Source of the DNA: Struthio camelus
Lineage: Eukaryota > Chordata > Aves > Struthioniformes > Struthionidae
Length of the DNA: 64,000 nt
Direction of reading: 5' to 3'
Assembly (NCBI RefSeq): GCF_040807025.1
Contig: NC_090944.1
Span: forward strand, 5,856,068-5,920,067
In this document: piece after piece, positions 21,985 to 32,900 of the stretch
Layout: each line of letters starts with the position of its first letter
Numbering within the stretch: the first letter of the stretch is position 1
The notes under the pieces: generated by a model
Databases searched by the model: none
The model's input: only the letters and a program-made list of their open reading frames with translations
What the model was told of the DNA's origin: nothing
Program-made: the position numbers and the translations under genes

Positions 21985-22713
21985 TCCTGGTGCTGGGCTT
22001 GTGGCGGGGGTGCAGGGGGGAGTGGGGCGTTGTGTTGGGGGTGCTGGTCTTGTCGTGGGGGGTGCAGAGGGGAGTTGGGCCTTGTGTTGGGGGTGCTGGT
22101 CTTTGTTTTGAGGTGCAGAGGGGATCTGGACCTTGTGTTGGGGGTGCATAGGGGATCTGGGTGTTGTTGTGGGGGTGCTTAGAGGAGGTGGGCCTTGTGT
22201 TGGGGGTGCTGGGTTTGTTGTGGGGGTGGAGAGGGGATCAGGGCCTTGTTTCTGGGGTGCTGGGCCTTGTTTTGGGAGTGCTGGGCTTGTTGTGGGGGTG
22301 CTGAGGGGATCAGGGCATTGTGTTGGGGGTGCTGGGCATTGTGTAGGGTTTGCTGGGCTTGTCATGGGGGTGCTGAGGGGATCTGGGTCTTGTTTTGGGG
22401 GTGCTTAGAGGACGTGGGCCTTGTGTTGGGTGTGCAGGGCTTGTCGTGGGGGTCCTGAGTGGTCATGGTGTTGTGTTGGGGGTGGTGGGGGTTGTTTTGG
22501 GAGAACTAGGCTTGTTTTCGGGGTGCTGAGGGGATCTGGGCCTTGTTTTCGGGGTGTGGGCCTTGTTGTGGGGGTACTGGGCTTGTCCTAAGGGTGCTGA
22601 GGGGATCTGGGCCTTGTTTTCGGGGTACGGTGGGGATCTGGGCGTTGTTTTGGCGGTGCTGGGCCTTGTCATGGGGGTGTTGAGGGGATCTAGGCCTTTT
22701 TTTGGGGGTGCGG
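21985..22713 (+). repeat. G-rich minisatellite block, contracted (unit 3)
   Basis: This is the same monomers and flanks as in units 1 and 2, but only about 0.73 kb against 1.16 kb, so whole blocks of monomers were lost here or gained there. The G-rich strand is plus. Confidence 0.92.
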
Positions 22714-22908
22714 AGAGGGTTACGGAGCACTCGACCAGGTTGCCCAGAGAGGTTGTGGAGTCTCCTTCCCTGGAGATATTCAAAAGCCGCCTGGCCCAAT
22801 CCTGGGCAATATGCTCCAGAGGACCCTGGCTGAGCAGGGGCGTTGGACTCCAGGATCTCCGGAGGTCCCTTCCAACCTCCACCATTCTCTGAGCCTGTGA
22901 TTCTGTGA
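22714..22908 (+). mobile_element. CR1 LINE 3'-end fragment (unit 3)
   Basis: This is the orthologous copy of the CR1 relic with a few private substitutions, ending in the ATTCTGTGA-type tail at 22908. The identical insertion point proves that it is the same ancient insertion. Confidence 0.92.
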
Positions 22909-23570
22909 AATGTTAAGGCTAAAATTTTAACACTCACATCCCAGAAGTTTTCTTTTCCTTTCTTCTCAGAATTGGTTCCCATCGATGGTCGAGCCCATCA
23001 CACATCTTCCACAATCACCTGTAATGTGCTCATGTAGTGTTCCAATGCTATAGGTCATATGGTTGCTATAGGGGTTGGTTCACCTAGTTGATTTAAACCA
23101 GTTGAGGGAATGGTTAGAACGTACAGCTAGCAATCTGGTTTTGGAGCTAAGGAAAGGTTTTGCACATTGAGTGACTACTCCCCAAATTACAGCTTGGTTG
23201 CCACTGGCCACGCACACAGGGAGCCCCATTCCCCTTGGGATCATTCCAGTCAATATGAAAGAGAGAATCAACCGTATCTGGAATAATACCAACGGTGCGT
23301 CTATATGATTGGGGCCTGGGCATACAAGTCTCAAACTCCCATCTCTCCATCATATGTCTAGCAAGCCAAGAATCTTCCACAAGACTTGAACTGGAGGAAT
23401 GTGTGGGATCAAAACTGTCATGTCACCTGGGGGAGTGAACCAGACACCGTGCGTAGGGCCTACGAAATAGATGGCTCAGCGTTACAGTGGCGACAACAAA
23501 CAATTGTACTCGGGACCTGAGAGGACCACTCCCTGAGAGAGACCTGCCCAATCAAAGCTATTTCCAAGCA
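22909..23570 (+). other. Unclassified segment with coding-like fragments
   Basis: The first 325 bp match the spacers of units 1 and 2; the remainder is present only here. Two short stretches read like protein: about 23086-23169 (LREWLERTASNLVLELRK) and about 23173-23304 (containing LATHTGSPIPLGII and RINRIWNNTN). Each ends in a stop. Their style is reminiscent of a decayed retroelement, but I cannot assign a family. From about 23305 to 23570 I see nothing identifiable. Confidence 0.4.
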
Positions 23571-25057
23571 GGTGGTCATGAAGGGAGCACTGCCCTTCAG
23601 GAAAAAGCCTTTGCGCAGCTGCGCTATTACCAGAACGGAGCAGCTTCACGACCGCATCACACAGCTCATCAGCCTCCCCATCGACACAAAGGAACAGGAG
23701 CCAATGCATGACAACCAAAGTTGCATTCATGACAGACTGCATGAAATAAGGAAACAGGTGGACTCGGCAGCCAGGAACTCCACATATGTCTTCACTCATG
23801 GATACAGAATACATTCAGCAGTGTCTCTAGGCAAAGTGGCAGCAGAAAGGTTGGCAAAGATGCAGAAGGCTTTCACAAGAGCAAACGACCGCACTTTCTA
23901 CCTGCGGGGCCAGAGAGAAGACTTCTTCACAAGTTTCCACATGTCCTGCCAAGCAGTGCCCTCTATCACAGCAGTTGCTGATTTTTTTATGTGACAAGCT
24001 TTCAGGAGCTCTTTGACAGGCAGTGTCTGTGAAGACTGCTCTTGATATAGCCTGGGAAAGGAGCTCTAACTCTCCAGCTTTCAGTGGCCATCGATCTCAA
24101 CTAGAAACGGCTATTCTCCTCTCTCTTGCGGAGGAAGAGAATGGTGAGAAGTTCAGGCAGCACATTCATTTCCCCCAACATGTTTTAGAAGGTTTCGTTG
24201 AGAAGTGTGTTAACAACTATTGCTTAGACAAGAACAATTCAAGGCTGAAGAACTTGTTCCATGTTTCCCTGAATTCATTCCAGACTCTTGTTGCTGCTGC
24301 TAGCTTTGCGCCTACAACTCCAGTTGTCCAAGAGAACTGTGGCAATGTCTCCCTGTGGCTAGAGGAATTTGGGAGCAGACTTGGAGCTAATTCTGAACTT
24401 CCCAGAAGTCATCTGAAAAGCACTGAGCATCAAGAAAGAAAGGAGCTAGAGCTCCTGAAGGAGGCAATGAGTAAAGCTCTGGCCCCTGTGCTAGCAAACC
24501 TGAAACAGGCATTTTCCATGCCTCATCTGAAAGCTTGGAACTGGAAACCTCATACAATCGGAGTTGAAGGGCTGCACGGCTGCTGGAAGCAATGCCCGTT
24601 GTGCAGCGCTCTTTGCACAGACACAATACGTGCTCCTGATGGGGACCACAGTGTTCACTTCCATCGCCCTCAAGTCCTCAATGGTAGCCAGTGGGTTAGA
24701 AGAAATCAGTTGGTCCCTGCCCTTTGCTCCAGTCTTGTAGCAAGTCACTGTTGCCTTGTGCTTGAGGATAACAAGGAAGCTGCCTATACAAAGTCTAGAG
24801 AAGCAGGAGCAGCTTCTGCCAATTGGGGCCTCACGCCAGAAAGCTCCCCGCAGGCATGCTGCAAATGGCTTGTGTGCCGTTTCCGCTCACAATTGCAACA
24901 AGATTGCTGTGCACAATTGGAGGGCACAGCAGCAACCTGTCCAGAAGGGGAAAAGTGCCCAAAGACAGATGTGATCTCTGAGCTGGAACAGCTATCCCCT
25001 CCACATAGCATCTCCCAGCACCAAAACGGTCTGCAATGGCAATGGCCTGAATGTATT
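23571..25057 (+). pseudogene. GVIN1: GVIN1-like C-terminal region relic
   Basis: Two frames carry GVIN1 C-terminal similarity. Frame 1 (to the stop at 23994) includes RLAKMQKAFTRAND and a SCQAVPSITAVADFF block. Frame 2 (24023 onwards) includes TALDIA, PAFSGHRSQLE, SLAEEEN, a Cys-rich block CWKQCPLCSALCTD, GDHSVHFHRPQ and CKWLVCRFRSQL. A frameshift lies between about 23992 and 24025. Similarity fades after about 24985. This is the part deleted from units 1 and 2, except for the 130-bp scrap. The Cys-rich block is characteristic of the family C-terminus. The middle of the protein, between the truncation at 21843 and here, is absent, replaced by minisatellite, CR1 and unclassified sequence. Confidence 0.82.
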
Positions 25058-25180
25058 GGCATCCCTTGCCGGCAGTCCAAGAGATCACTCCTGCTGGAAG
25101 CTGCATTTCATTTCATCCCTTTGTTTTTCAGGTCCCAGTCTTACTTCCCGAAACATGTATACAATCAACTCAAGCCTTCA
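25058..25180 (+). other. GVIN1 3' flank, source-like homologue of the grafted segment
   Basis: This matches 5143-5252, 13549-13658 and 21844-21953 with scattered substitutions. It contains a pyrimidine-rich tract ending ttgtttttcag near 25131, which resembles a splice acceptor. It shows where the grafted segment in the pseudogenes came from. Confidence 0.7.
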
Positions 25181-25826
25181 GCAAAGAACTCAAACAATAG
25201 CCAGCACAGTTGGCAAGATACAAACATGGGTATTTTGGACTTCTGGACTCCATGAAGCAGAGTCTCTGCTGAAGTCTGTGCTTTTAAAGTCCAACTGGAC
25301 TGATAGGATCCCCTCATCTGATGGCCTCGGGAACAAACATGTCACAGAATGTCACCCTTCACCAAGGTCTCTCTCTTGTGTTTGATCCTGTGGCTCTGCT
25401 CTGTCTGTAACACATGTTCCCACGTTCATAGCTCTGTACCAGCAACAAGCAGTAAAAGGGGCCTGTTGCCTGCTCTCGCTTCCTGACGTTCTCCTTGTAT
25501 GTGGGAAGCATCGTGCGGGTGCTGGCGGGGAGGTTGTGGGGAGAGAAAGTGCTAGGTGCCTTTGGGAAGGTCTTCTGCAGGAGCCAGGCCTGAAGCCCCC
25601 TTACGAAGCCTTGCTGCAGAGTGCAGGCGTCTCCTGCTGAGCCTGGCAAGAGCTGGTCGCACTCTCCTGTGGCAAGTCAGGTCCAGTACGCTCGTCTGCA
25701 CGGGCAGGACTGGAGGCTGTTGTCCCAAGAGGGCCACCTCTCCCTCCTGGCTCAGCTGGTGCACATAGAGATTTGCACGGCTCCTGCCACAGACGCGCAG
25801 AGATTGAAGCAATGTGGGATGAGGGC
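25181..25826. other. Intergenic sequence without recognisable features
   Basis: About 650 bp. A short frame continues from the GVIN1 relic to a stop at 25255 but has no family resemblance that I recognise. The rest has no convincing exon, RNA or repeat. Confidence 0.5.
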
Positions 25827-25896
25827 CAGGGCGCATACAAGGTGTGAAAAGCAGCAGAGCGGCTGCAACGCTAGTCAGGCTCTCTCCTGGTGCTGG
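25827..25896 (+). repeat. 70-bp direct repeat, left copy
   Basis: This starts cagggcgcatacaagg and ends ctcctggtgctgg. It is identical over 70 bp to 27060-27129. The two copies flank the minisatellite block at 25897-27059. Confidence 0.93.
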
Positions 25897-27059
25897 GCTT
25901 GTCATGGGGGTGCTGAGGGGATCTGGGCGTTGTGTTGGGGGTGCTGGGCTTGTCGTGGGGGTGGAGAGGGGACGTGGGCCTTGTGTTTGGGGTGCAGGGC
26001 CTGTTGTGGGGGTCCTGAGTAGTCAGGGCGTTGTTTTGGGGGTGCTGGGACTTGTTTTGGGAGAGCTAGGCTTGTTTTGGGGTGCTGAGGGGACCTAGGC
26101 ATTGTTTTGGGAGTGCTGGAGGTATCTGGGCCTTGTATTGGGGGTGCTGGGCTTTTCATGAAGGTGCTGAGGGGATCTGGGCATTGTGTTGTGGGCACTG
26201 GGCTTGTCGTGGTGCTTAGGGGATCTAGGCCTTGTGTTGGGCATCCTGAGAGTATCGGGGCCTTTTTCTGGGGGTGCTGGGTCTTGTTTTAGGGGTGCTG
26301 GTCTTGTCGTTGGGGTGCTGAGGGGATCTGGGCTGTGTTTTTGGGGTGCTGGGCATTGCTTTTGGGGGTGCTGGGCATTGTGTTGGAGGTGCGGGGCTCT
26401 TTTTGGGGATGCGGAGGGGATCTGGGCCTGGTTTTAGGAGCGCTGAGGGTATCTGGGGCTTTTATTGGAAATGCTGGTCTTGTCATGGGGACGTTGAGGG
26501 GATTTGGGCCTTGTATTGGGAGTGCTGGGCTTTGTGTTGGGGGTTCTGATGGGATCTGTGTCTTTTTTGGGGGGTGGTGAGGGGATCTGGGCCTTGTGTT
26601 AGTAGTGCTGAGGGGATCTTGGCCTTGTTTTGTGAGTGGTGGGTCTTGTTTTGCACGTGCTGAGGCGATCTGGGCATTGTTTTGGGGGTGCTGGGCCTTG
26701 CTGTGGGGGTGCTGAGGGGATATGTTGGGGGTGCGGGGCTTGTGTTGTGGGTGCTGAGGAGATCTGGGCATTTTGTTGGGGGGCTGGGCTTATGGTGGTG
26801 CTGAGGGGATCTGGGCCTTGTGTTGGGGGTGCTGGGCTTGTTTTGGGAGTGCTGAGGGGATCTGGGCCTTGTATTGGTGGTGCGCGGCTTGTCATGGGGG
26901 TGCTGAACGGGATCTGGGCCTTATGTTTGGGAGTGCTGGGCCTTGTTTTGGGGGTGCTGGGCCTTGTTTTTCGAGTTCTGGGCTTTGTTTTAGGGTGCTG
27001 AGGGGATCTGGGCCTTGTGTGGGGCGTTCCTGAGGGGATCTGGACGTTGTATTGGGGGT
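25897..27059 (+). repeat. G-rich minisatellite block
   Basis: About 1.16 kb of the same 20/21- and 30/31-bp monomers as in the duplicated units, G-rich on the plus strand, with more monomer variation. Its left junction (gtcaggctctctcctggtgctgggcttgt) resembles the left junction of the blocks in units 1 to 3, indicating common descent rather than independent amplification. Confidence 0.92.
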
Positions 27060-27129
27060 CAGGGCGCATACAAGGTGTGAAAAGCAGCAGAGCGGCTGCA
27101 ACGCTAGTCAGGCTCTCTCCTGGTGCTGG
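27060..27129 (+). repeat. 70-bp direct repeat, right copy
   Basis: This is identical to 25827-25896. After it the sequence continues with unique DNA (gagacagtggggtgg), whereas after the left copy it continues into minisatellite. Confidence 0.93.
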
Positions 27130-27960
27130 AGACAGTGGGGTGGGGGGACAAGCGGCAGGTCCTCGTCCCAGGAGCTGCCCAAGATGTGGGCACTCGTCGT
27201 GGCGCCAAGGGGAGAAGCCATCTGGCAAGCAGCGCCCAGGAGGCCGTACCGGGGCGGTCCGGCTGGATTTCCTGCCACAGACAGCTCTCGCCACGCCAGC
27301 CAGAAACGCAGCAGCCTCCACCGCAGCCTTCTCCATCGCCAATTGTTATTGGAGCGGCTCTTGGAGGGGCAAGGGGGAAAGGATTCCCCACATTTTCACC
27401 TTTTTGGGGGAGGAGGGTGGCACATTTCCTTTCTGATTTGCAACTATTTCTTTTTTTTTTCTCCCTGACTTTTGGCAGATGGAGGTTGCCCATATTTGAG
27501 CAGCTTGTGTGCAGGTTTTTAAAATGTATTTCCTGAGGAAGTTTTTTACAGCCTTGAAACTCTCCAGGTTTTTTTCCAGCAGTTTTTTTGTCTTTTTCTT
27601 CTTCCTCCCCCACAAGCAATCACCCATAGGGGTCATTTATTTACTTACACACTGTGGGTTTTATTTATTTACCCCTGGGAAGGAGGCTGGGTTGGGGTTT
27701 GGCTGTTCTTTGTTTTTCAGCAGCTCCCCCTTTCCCCTCACCCCCCCCCCCCGCCATTTCCTTGGGGCGTTCCTGATTAATTTTCACTCGGGGGTTACGG
27801 AGTCAGGCGCAGGGGCAGGGGGTGGGATGCCCTCTCCCCCCGAGCAGCTGGTTGTGGCTCCATTACTCCTTTTCTCCGGAGCCCGTTTTCTCTGGGCATT
27901 TCCTCACTCCCTGCTGGCCCGGGGAAGCTTCTAGAAGCTGCCGGAGCAACAGCTGCGGTA
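27130..27960. other. Unique intergenic sequence with homopolymer tracts
   Basis: This includes a T-rich segment (about 27450-27600), an uninterrupted C-run near 27741-27754 and GC-rich sequence toward the end. No exon or RNA gene is convincing. It may be 5' flank of the decayed paralogue that follows. Confidence 0.45.
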
Positions 27961-27971
27961 GGAGCCTCCTG

Positions 27972-28009
27972 ATTGGTGGGTGTGGGAGTGTTAGCTGTGT
28001 CCTGATTGG
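27972..28009 (+). promoter_or_regulatory. Pair of inverted CCAAT boxes
   Basis: Two ATTGG pentamers (27972-27976 in gattggtggg and 28005-28009 in gattggcggg) lie 33 bp apart in GC-rich DNA. This is the usual arrangement of NF-Y sites in a TATA-less promoter. They lie just upstream of sequence related to the four-exon gene. Promoter function is inference. Confidence 0.4.
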
Positions 28010-28058
28010 CGGGTTGTGGATGGCAGCGTGGGGCGGGGAGTGAAGCCTTGTCTGTCCC

Positions 28059-28137
28059 TGCTGAGGGGATCTGGGGGTTGTGGGGGGTGCGGGGGGGATC
28101 TGGGGGTTGGGGGCGCTGGGGGTGTTTTGGGGGCAGA
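28059..28137 (+). repeat. Short G-run block with quadruplex potential
   Basis: About 80 bp with many runs of four to seven G, related to the minisatellite (ctgaggggatctggggg). The run spacing of 1 to 7 bases meets strict G-quadruplex criteria. It lies inside the first decayed paralogue. Confidence 0.75.
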
Positions 28138-28569
28138 GAGGCGGGAGGCAGGGCAAGGGGAGGCCTTGGCTGCAGAGGTCTGCCCCTGCGGCAGGTGCTG
28201 GAATGGGGAGGGCACTAGTGTGTGCCTGTGGCCTGGGCAGGTGCCGCAGGAGCGGGGGGAGGCGCAGGCCGGGGCAGAGCAGGATGCAGCCCAGAGGCAG
28301 AGAGGTGGGCATGGCCGTGCTGAGCTGCCGAGGCCAAGAGAGGATTGTGGTGGGGGGGTGCTGAGAAGAGGGCAACAGCAATATGTGCACTGCACAGGCA
28401 GAGCCGGCTCCGTTGTGCTGACAACCAGGCGGTGCTGGTGAGCGATGAAGGCCATGAGCTGCTGGACTGCCTCCCAAAAGTTGCACACACAGAGTGGCCG
28501 GCGCATGTGAGACATCGCCAGTGCATCGTGCAGAAGCCTCCAGAGGCCCAGAGGGCAAACTGGGCATGA
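28138..28569 (+). pseudogene. Decayed paralogue 1 of the four-exon gene
   Basis: The 3' end of exon 3 and its intron are recognisable at about 28138-28180. The donor is GC rather than GT (gggcaagg at 28151-28158, compared with gggtaagc in copies A to C). The core of exon 4 is recognisable at about 28397-28569: NQAVLVSDEGHELLDCLPK here against NQTVLLSEEGHELLDCLPK in copy B, with the following WPAH shared too. The RVRF motif is lost (RLRC), and the frame ends early at 28567-28569. No intact gene can be built. Confidence 0.7.
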
Positions 28570-28959
28570 GGTGCAAGCTGCCTCGGCCCTCAGGTGCCCA
28601 ACGGGACAGGGCCTGCGAGATTGCTGGTGGGGCGCTGCTGGCGCATCGGAGGCTCGAAGGCATCATCTTGGGCTGCTGCAGAAGGGCAGGTGAGAGGCAA
28701 GTGGGGGTGGAGCAGGCGCAGAGGCGGCAAGAGGTGGAGAGCAAGGGCTGGCCTGAGAAGAAGCAAGGGGCTGCTGCTCATGCAAAAGAGCCAGCAGCAC
28801 ACTCGTGCTGCACTAGTGCGAGAGCTCTGCCGAGGACAATGAGGCAGAGAGAGAGGAAGGAGGAGGCTGGAGGTGAGCAACCACATGCAAGAGTGAGTGC
28901 GGCACTGTGCAGCTGGTCGCAGCAAGAAATCGCCGCTGCTGCCGGCACCCACATGCCTC

Positions 28960-29940
28960 TGGCGCAGGCAAGGCTTGGCAGAGGAGCTGCCCTCGCTCAC
29001 TCTGTGTGTGCCTCTTCTTGCAGCAGCCTCTGTGGTGCACAAGGAAGCGGAGGAGGAGTGTGGAGCAAGGCAGGAGGCAGGGTAGGCAGAGGCCTTGGCT
29101 GCAGGGCATCAGGCTGTGCGAGAGACCGTGATGCGGGGGGCTCCCTGAATGTGTGCCTGCGGGCCTTGCAGCTGCGGCGTGGCCCTGGGGAGACTGAGGG
29201 CAGGATGGAGCCCAGAGGCAGAGAGGTGCTCATGGCGTGGCTGAGGTGCAGAGGCCAAGGAGGGGATGGGTGTTGGGAGTGCTGAAGAGCAGGCAATGGC
29301 TTAGGGAGGGCCAGGGTAAATGGAAAGGCTGCCGCAGAGCTGCCCGAAAGGCTGCCTGGTGCTGAGACACAGCCCAGGCGCCCGGTGCAGGTGTGTCTGC
29401 AGGGCCCCTCTGTGCGGCAAGGCTGGGTGCCTTTGGGGCCTGCCTGGTGCAGGGGTGCCTGCTCAGGGGCAAAAGGGAGCCCTGAGGGAGGGTTGTCACC
29501 TGCTTTCTGCCTCCCAGGTGGAGCAAAGAGACATTGGGCAGCATGCGAGTGCCCCCATGCTGCCTATGGAAGATGCCCAGGTAGTGCTGGCTCTTGCCTG
29601 GCCAACAGCAGCCCCTGGCAGTGGCTCTGGTGGCTCTCAGCTAGGCAGGAGTGCTGAGGCAGAGGTGTGGTGGCATGCCACTCAGAGGGGAAGGCAGAGC
29701 TGTGACTGTGTCGCTGCGTGTGCTGCCAAGGGGCTGTGGGCAAGAGGAGCGGCCACATGCCTCGTGCCTTGTTGTGACCCAGGTGAGCTGCAGCTCCAAG
29801 CATCTGCGGAGTTCTCCAGAGGCGGAGACAGGAACAATCGGGAAGCTGCATGAGCCATGGCATACGCAGTGGTGGAGGGCGTGCGGGCTGCCTGCTGGGG
29901 GGTGAGTAGCCCCATTTCAAGAGGCTGCAGCTGAGGCTTT
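28960..29940 (+). pseudogene. Decayed paralogue 2 of the four-exon gene
   Basis: Homology to copy B is clear around exon 3: ctgccctcgctcact, then cttgcagcag with an exon start at about 29024, and a gcagggtaggc donor at about 29091. The exon is about 68 bp instead of 58, which breaks the frame. A second anchor is the exon 4 acceptor (tctgcctcccag/g at 29517/29518). Downstream similarity is weak. It follows paralogue 1 directly, so these two are also a tandem pair. Confidence 0.6.
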
Positions 29941-32900
29941 CAAGGAGCCAGCGACACAGTCTCTGCACTCCCAACACAACACCCAGATCCCCTCAGGACG
30001 CCGATAAGCCCAGCACCCCGAAAACAACGCCCAGAACCCCTCAGCACCCCCAACACACCGCCCAGATCTCCCCGGAACAAGGCCCAGATCCCCTCCGCAC
30101 CCCCACTAAAAAAAGACCCAGCACCCGAAATACAAGCCCAGATCCCCTCTCCACCTCCATGACAGCTCCAGATCGCTGCTGCAAGCCGAGCACAAGGCCC
30201 ACCACCCCCAACACAATGCCCAGATCTCCTCTGCACCACGGAAAAAAGGCCCAGCACGTCGAAAATAAGGACAGATTCCCTCAGCACCCGCACTACAAGC
30301 CCAGCACCTCCAAAACAAGGCCAGATCCCCTCAGCAACCCCTACCACAAGCCCTGCACCCCCAACGCAATGCCCCGATCCCCTCAGCAACCCCAAAACAA
30401 GGCCCAGATCCCCTCAGCACCCCCAAAACAAGGCCCAACAGCTCCAACACAACGCCCAGCTCCACTCTGCACTTCCACAAAAAGCCCAGCAGCCTGCATG
30501 ACAAGCCAAGCACCTCGAAAACAAGCACCCCCAACACAATGCCCCGATCCCCTCAGCACCCCCACAACAGGGCCCAGATCCCCTCAGCAAACCCATTCCA
30601 AGACCAGCTCCCCCGACACAAAGCCCAGATCCCCTCAGAACCCTGACCACAAGCCCAGCACCCCCAACACAATGCCCAGATCTCCTCTGCACCACGGAAA
30701 AAAGGCCCAGCACCTCGAAAACAAAGCCAGATCCCTTCAGCACCCCCACTACAAGCCCCGCACCTCCAAAACAACGCCCTGATCACCTCAGCACCCCACC
30801 ACACGCCCTGCACCCCCAACGCAATGCCCAGATCCCCTCAGCAACCCCATAACAAGGCCCAGATCCCCTCAGCAAACCCATTACAAGACCAGCTACCCCG
30901 ACACAACGCCCACATCCCCTCTGCACCCCCACAAAAAGCCCAGATCCCCTGCAAAACAAGCCCAGCACCTCGAAAACAAGCCCCATATTCCCTCAGCAGC
31001 CCCACAACAATGCCCAGATCCTCTCTGCACCCCAAAAACAAGGCCAGCACCCCCAAAACAAGGCCAGCACCTTGAAAACAAGCCCCAGATCCCCTCAGGA
31101 CCCCCACAAAAAGGCCCAGATCCGGTCAGCACCACCGACACATAGCCCAGATCCCCTAGGCACTCCCACACGCCCAACAAACCAAAAACACAGCCTAAAT
31201 CACCTCAGCATCCTCACCACAAGCCCAGCACTCCAAAAACAACGCGCAGCACCCCCAAAACAACGCTCGGATCCCCTCTGCACCCCCACCACAAGCCCAG
31301 CACCCCCAACACAATGCCCCAGATCCCCTCTGCACCCCCAACGCAATGCCCAGATCCCCTCAGCACCCCTACCACAAGCCCAGCACCCCCAATACAATGC
31401 CCCGATCCCCTCAGCACCCCCACCAGAAGCCCCGCACCTCCAACACAATGCCCCAGATCCCCTCAGAACCCCAAAACAAGGCCCACATCCCCTCAGCAAA
31501 CCCATTACAAGACCAGCTCCCCCGACACAAGGCCCACATCCCCTCAGCACCCCCAAAACAAGGCCCAGCAACTCCAACACAACGCCCAGCTCCCCTCTGC
31601 ACTTCCACAAAAAGCCCAGCAGCCTGCATGACAAGCCCAGCACCTCAAAACAAGCCCCATATTCCCTCAGCACCCCCACAAGAAGGTCCAGATCCCCTCA
31701 GCACCCCCATGACAAGCCCAGATGCCCTCTGCACTCCCACAAGCCCAACACAACAAACACACAGCCCAGATCCCCTCTGCACCCCCATAACAGGCCCAAC
31801 ACCTCCAATACAAGCCCCAGATCCCCTCCGCACTGGCACAACACGCCCAGCACCCCTAACACAAGCCCAGATCCCCTCAGCACCACTATGACAAGTCCAG
31901 CACCCCCAACACAATGCCCAGATCCCCTCTGCACCCCCACAACAAAGCCCAGCACTTCAAAAACAATGCCCAGATCCCCTCAGCACCCCTAAAACAAAGC
32001 CCAGCAACTCCAACACAACGCCCAGCTCCCCTCTGCACTTCCACAAAAAGCCCAGCAGCCTGCATGACAAGCCCAGCACCTCAAAACAAGCCCCATATTC
32101 CCTCAGCACCCCCACAAGAAGGTCCGGATCCCCTCAGCACCCCCATGACAAGCCCAGATCCCCTCTGCACTCCCACAAGCCCAACACAACAAACACACAG
32201 CCCAGATCCCCTCTGCACACCCATAACAGGCCCAACACCTCCAATACAAGCCCCAGATCCCCTCCGCACTCACACAACAAAGCCCAGCACTTCAAAAACA
32301 ATGCCCAGATCCCCTCAGCACCCCCAAAACAAGGCCCAGCAACTCCAACACAACGCCCAGCTCCCCTCTGCACTTCCACAAAAAGCCCAGCAGCCTGCAT
32401 GACAAGCCCAGCACCTCAAAACAAGCCCCATATTCCCTCAGCACCCCCACAAGAAGGTCCGGATCCCCTCAGCACCCCCATGACAAGCCCAGATGCCCTC
32501 TGCACTCCCACAAGCCCAACACAACAAACACACAGCCCAGATCCCCTCAGCACCCCCATAACAGGCCCAAAACCTCCAATACAAGCCCCAGATCCCCTCC
32601 GCACTGGCACAACACGCCCAGCACCCCTAACACAAGCCCAGATCCCCTCAGCACCACTATGACAAGTCCAGCACCTCAAAAACAATGCCCAGATCCCCTC
32701 GGCACCCCCACAACAAAGCCCAGCACTTCAAAAACAATGCCCAGATCCCCTCAGCACCCCTAAAACAAAGCCCAGCAACTCCAACACAACGCCCAGCTCC
32801 CCTCTGCACTTCCACAAAAAGCCCAGCAGCCTGCATGACAAGCCCAGCACCTCAAAACAAGCCCCATATTCCCTCAGCACCCCCACAAGAAGGTCCGGAT

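Larger units (their letters stand above)
16813..23233 (+). repeat. Tandem segmental duplication, unit 3 (diverged)
   Basis: This unit is homologous to units 1 and 2 but carries more substitutions and several indels. The offset from unit 2 falls from 8,406 to about 8,388 and then 8,295 bp along its length. Homology with units 1/2 is continuous up to the sequence gagccccattccc (6953-6965 in unit 1, 23221-23233 here). It resumes only at 24836, because units 1/2 lack the intervening 1.59 kb. It has its own 93-bp deletion inside the GTPase and a shorter minisatellite. Confidence 0.9.

Noticed and set aside
28283..29285. Short frames starting MQPRGREV and MEPRGREV that resemble the MEPRR start of the four-exon gene.
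   Set aside because: At DNA level they align better with intron 3 of copy B (gatgcagcccagagcc near 8765) than with exon 1, so they are not duplicate first exons.
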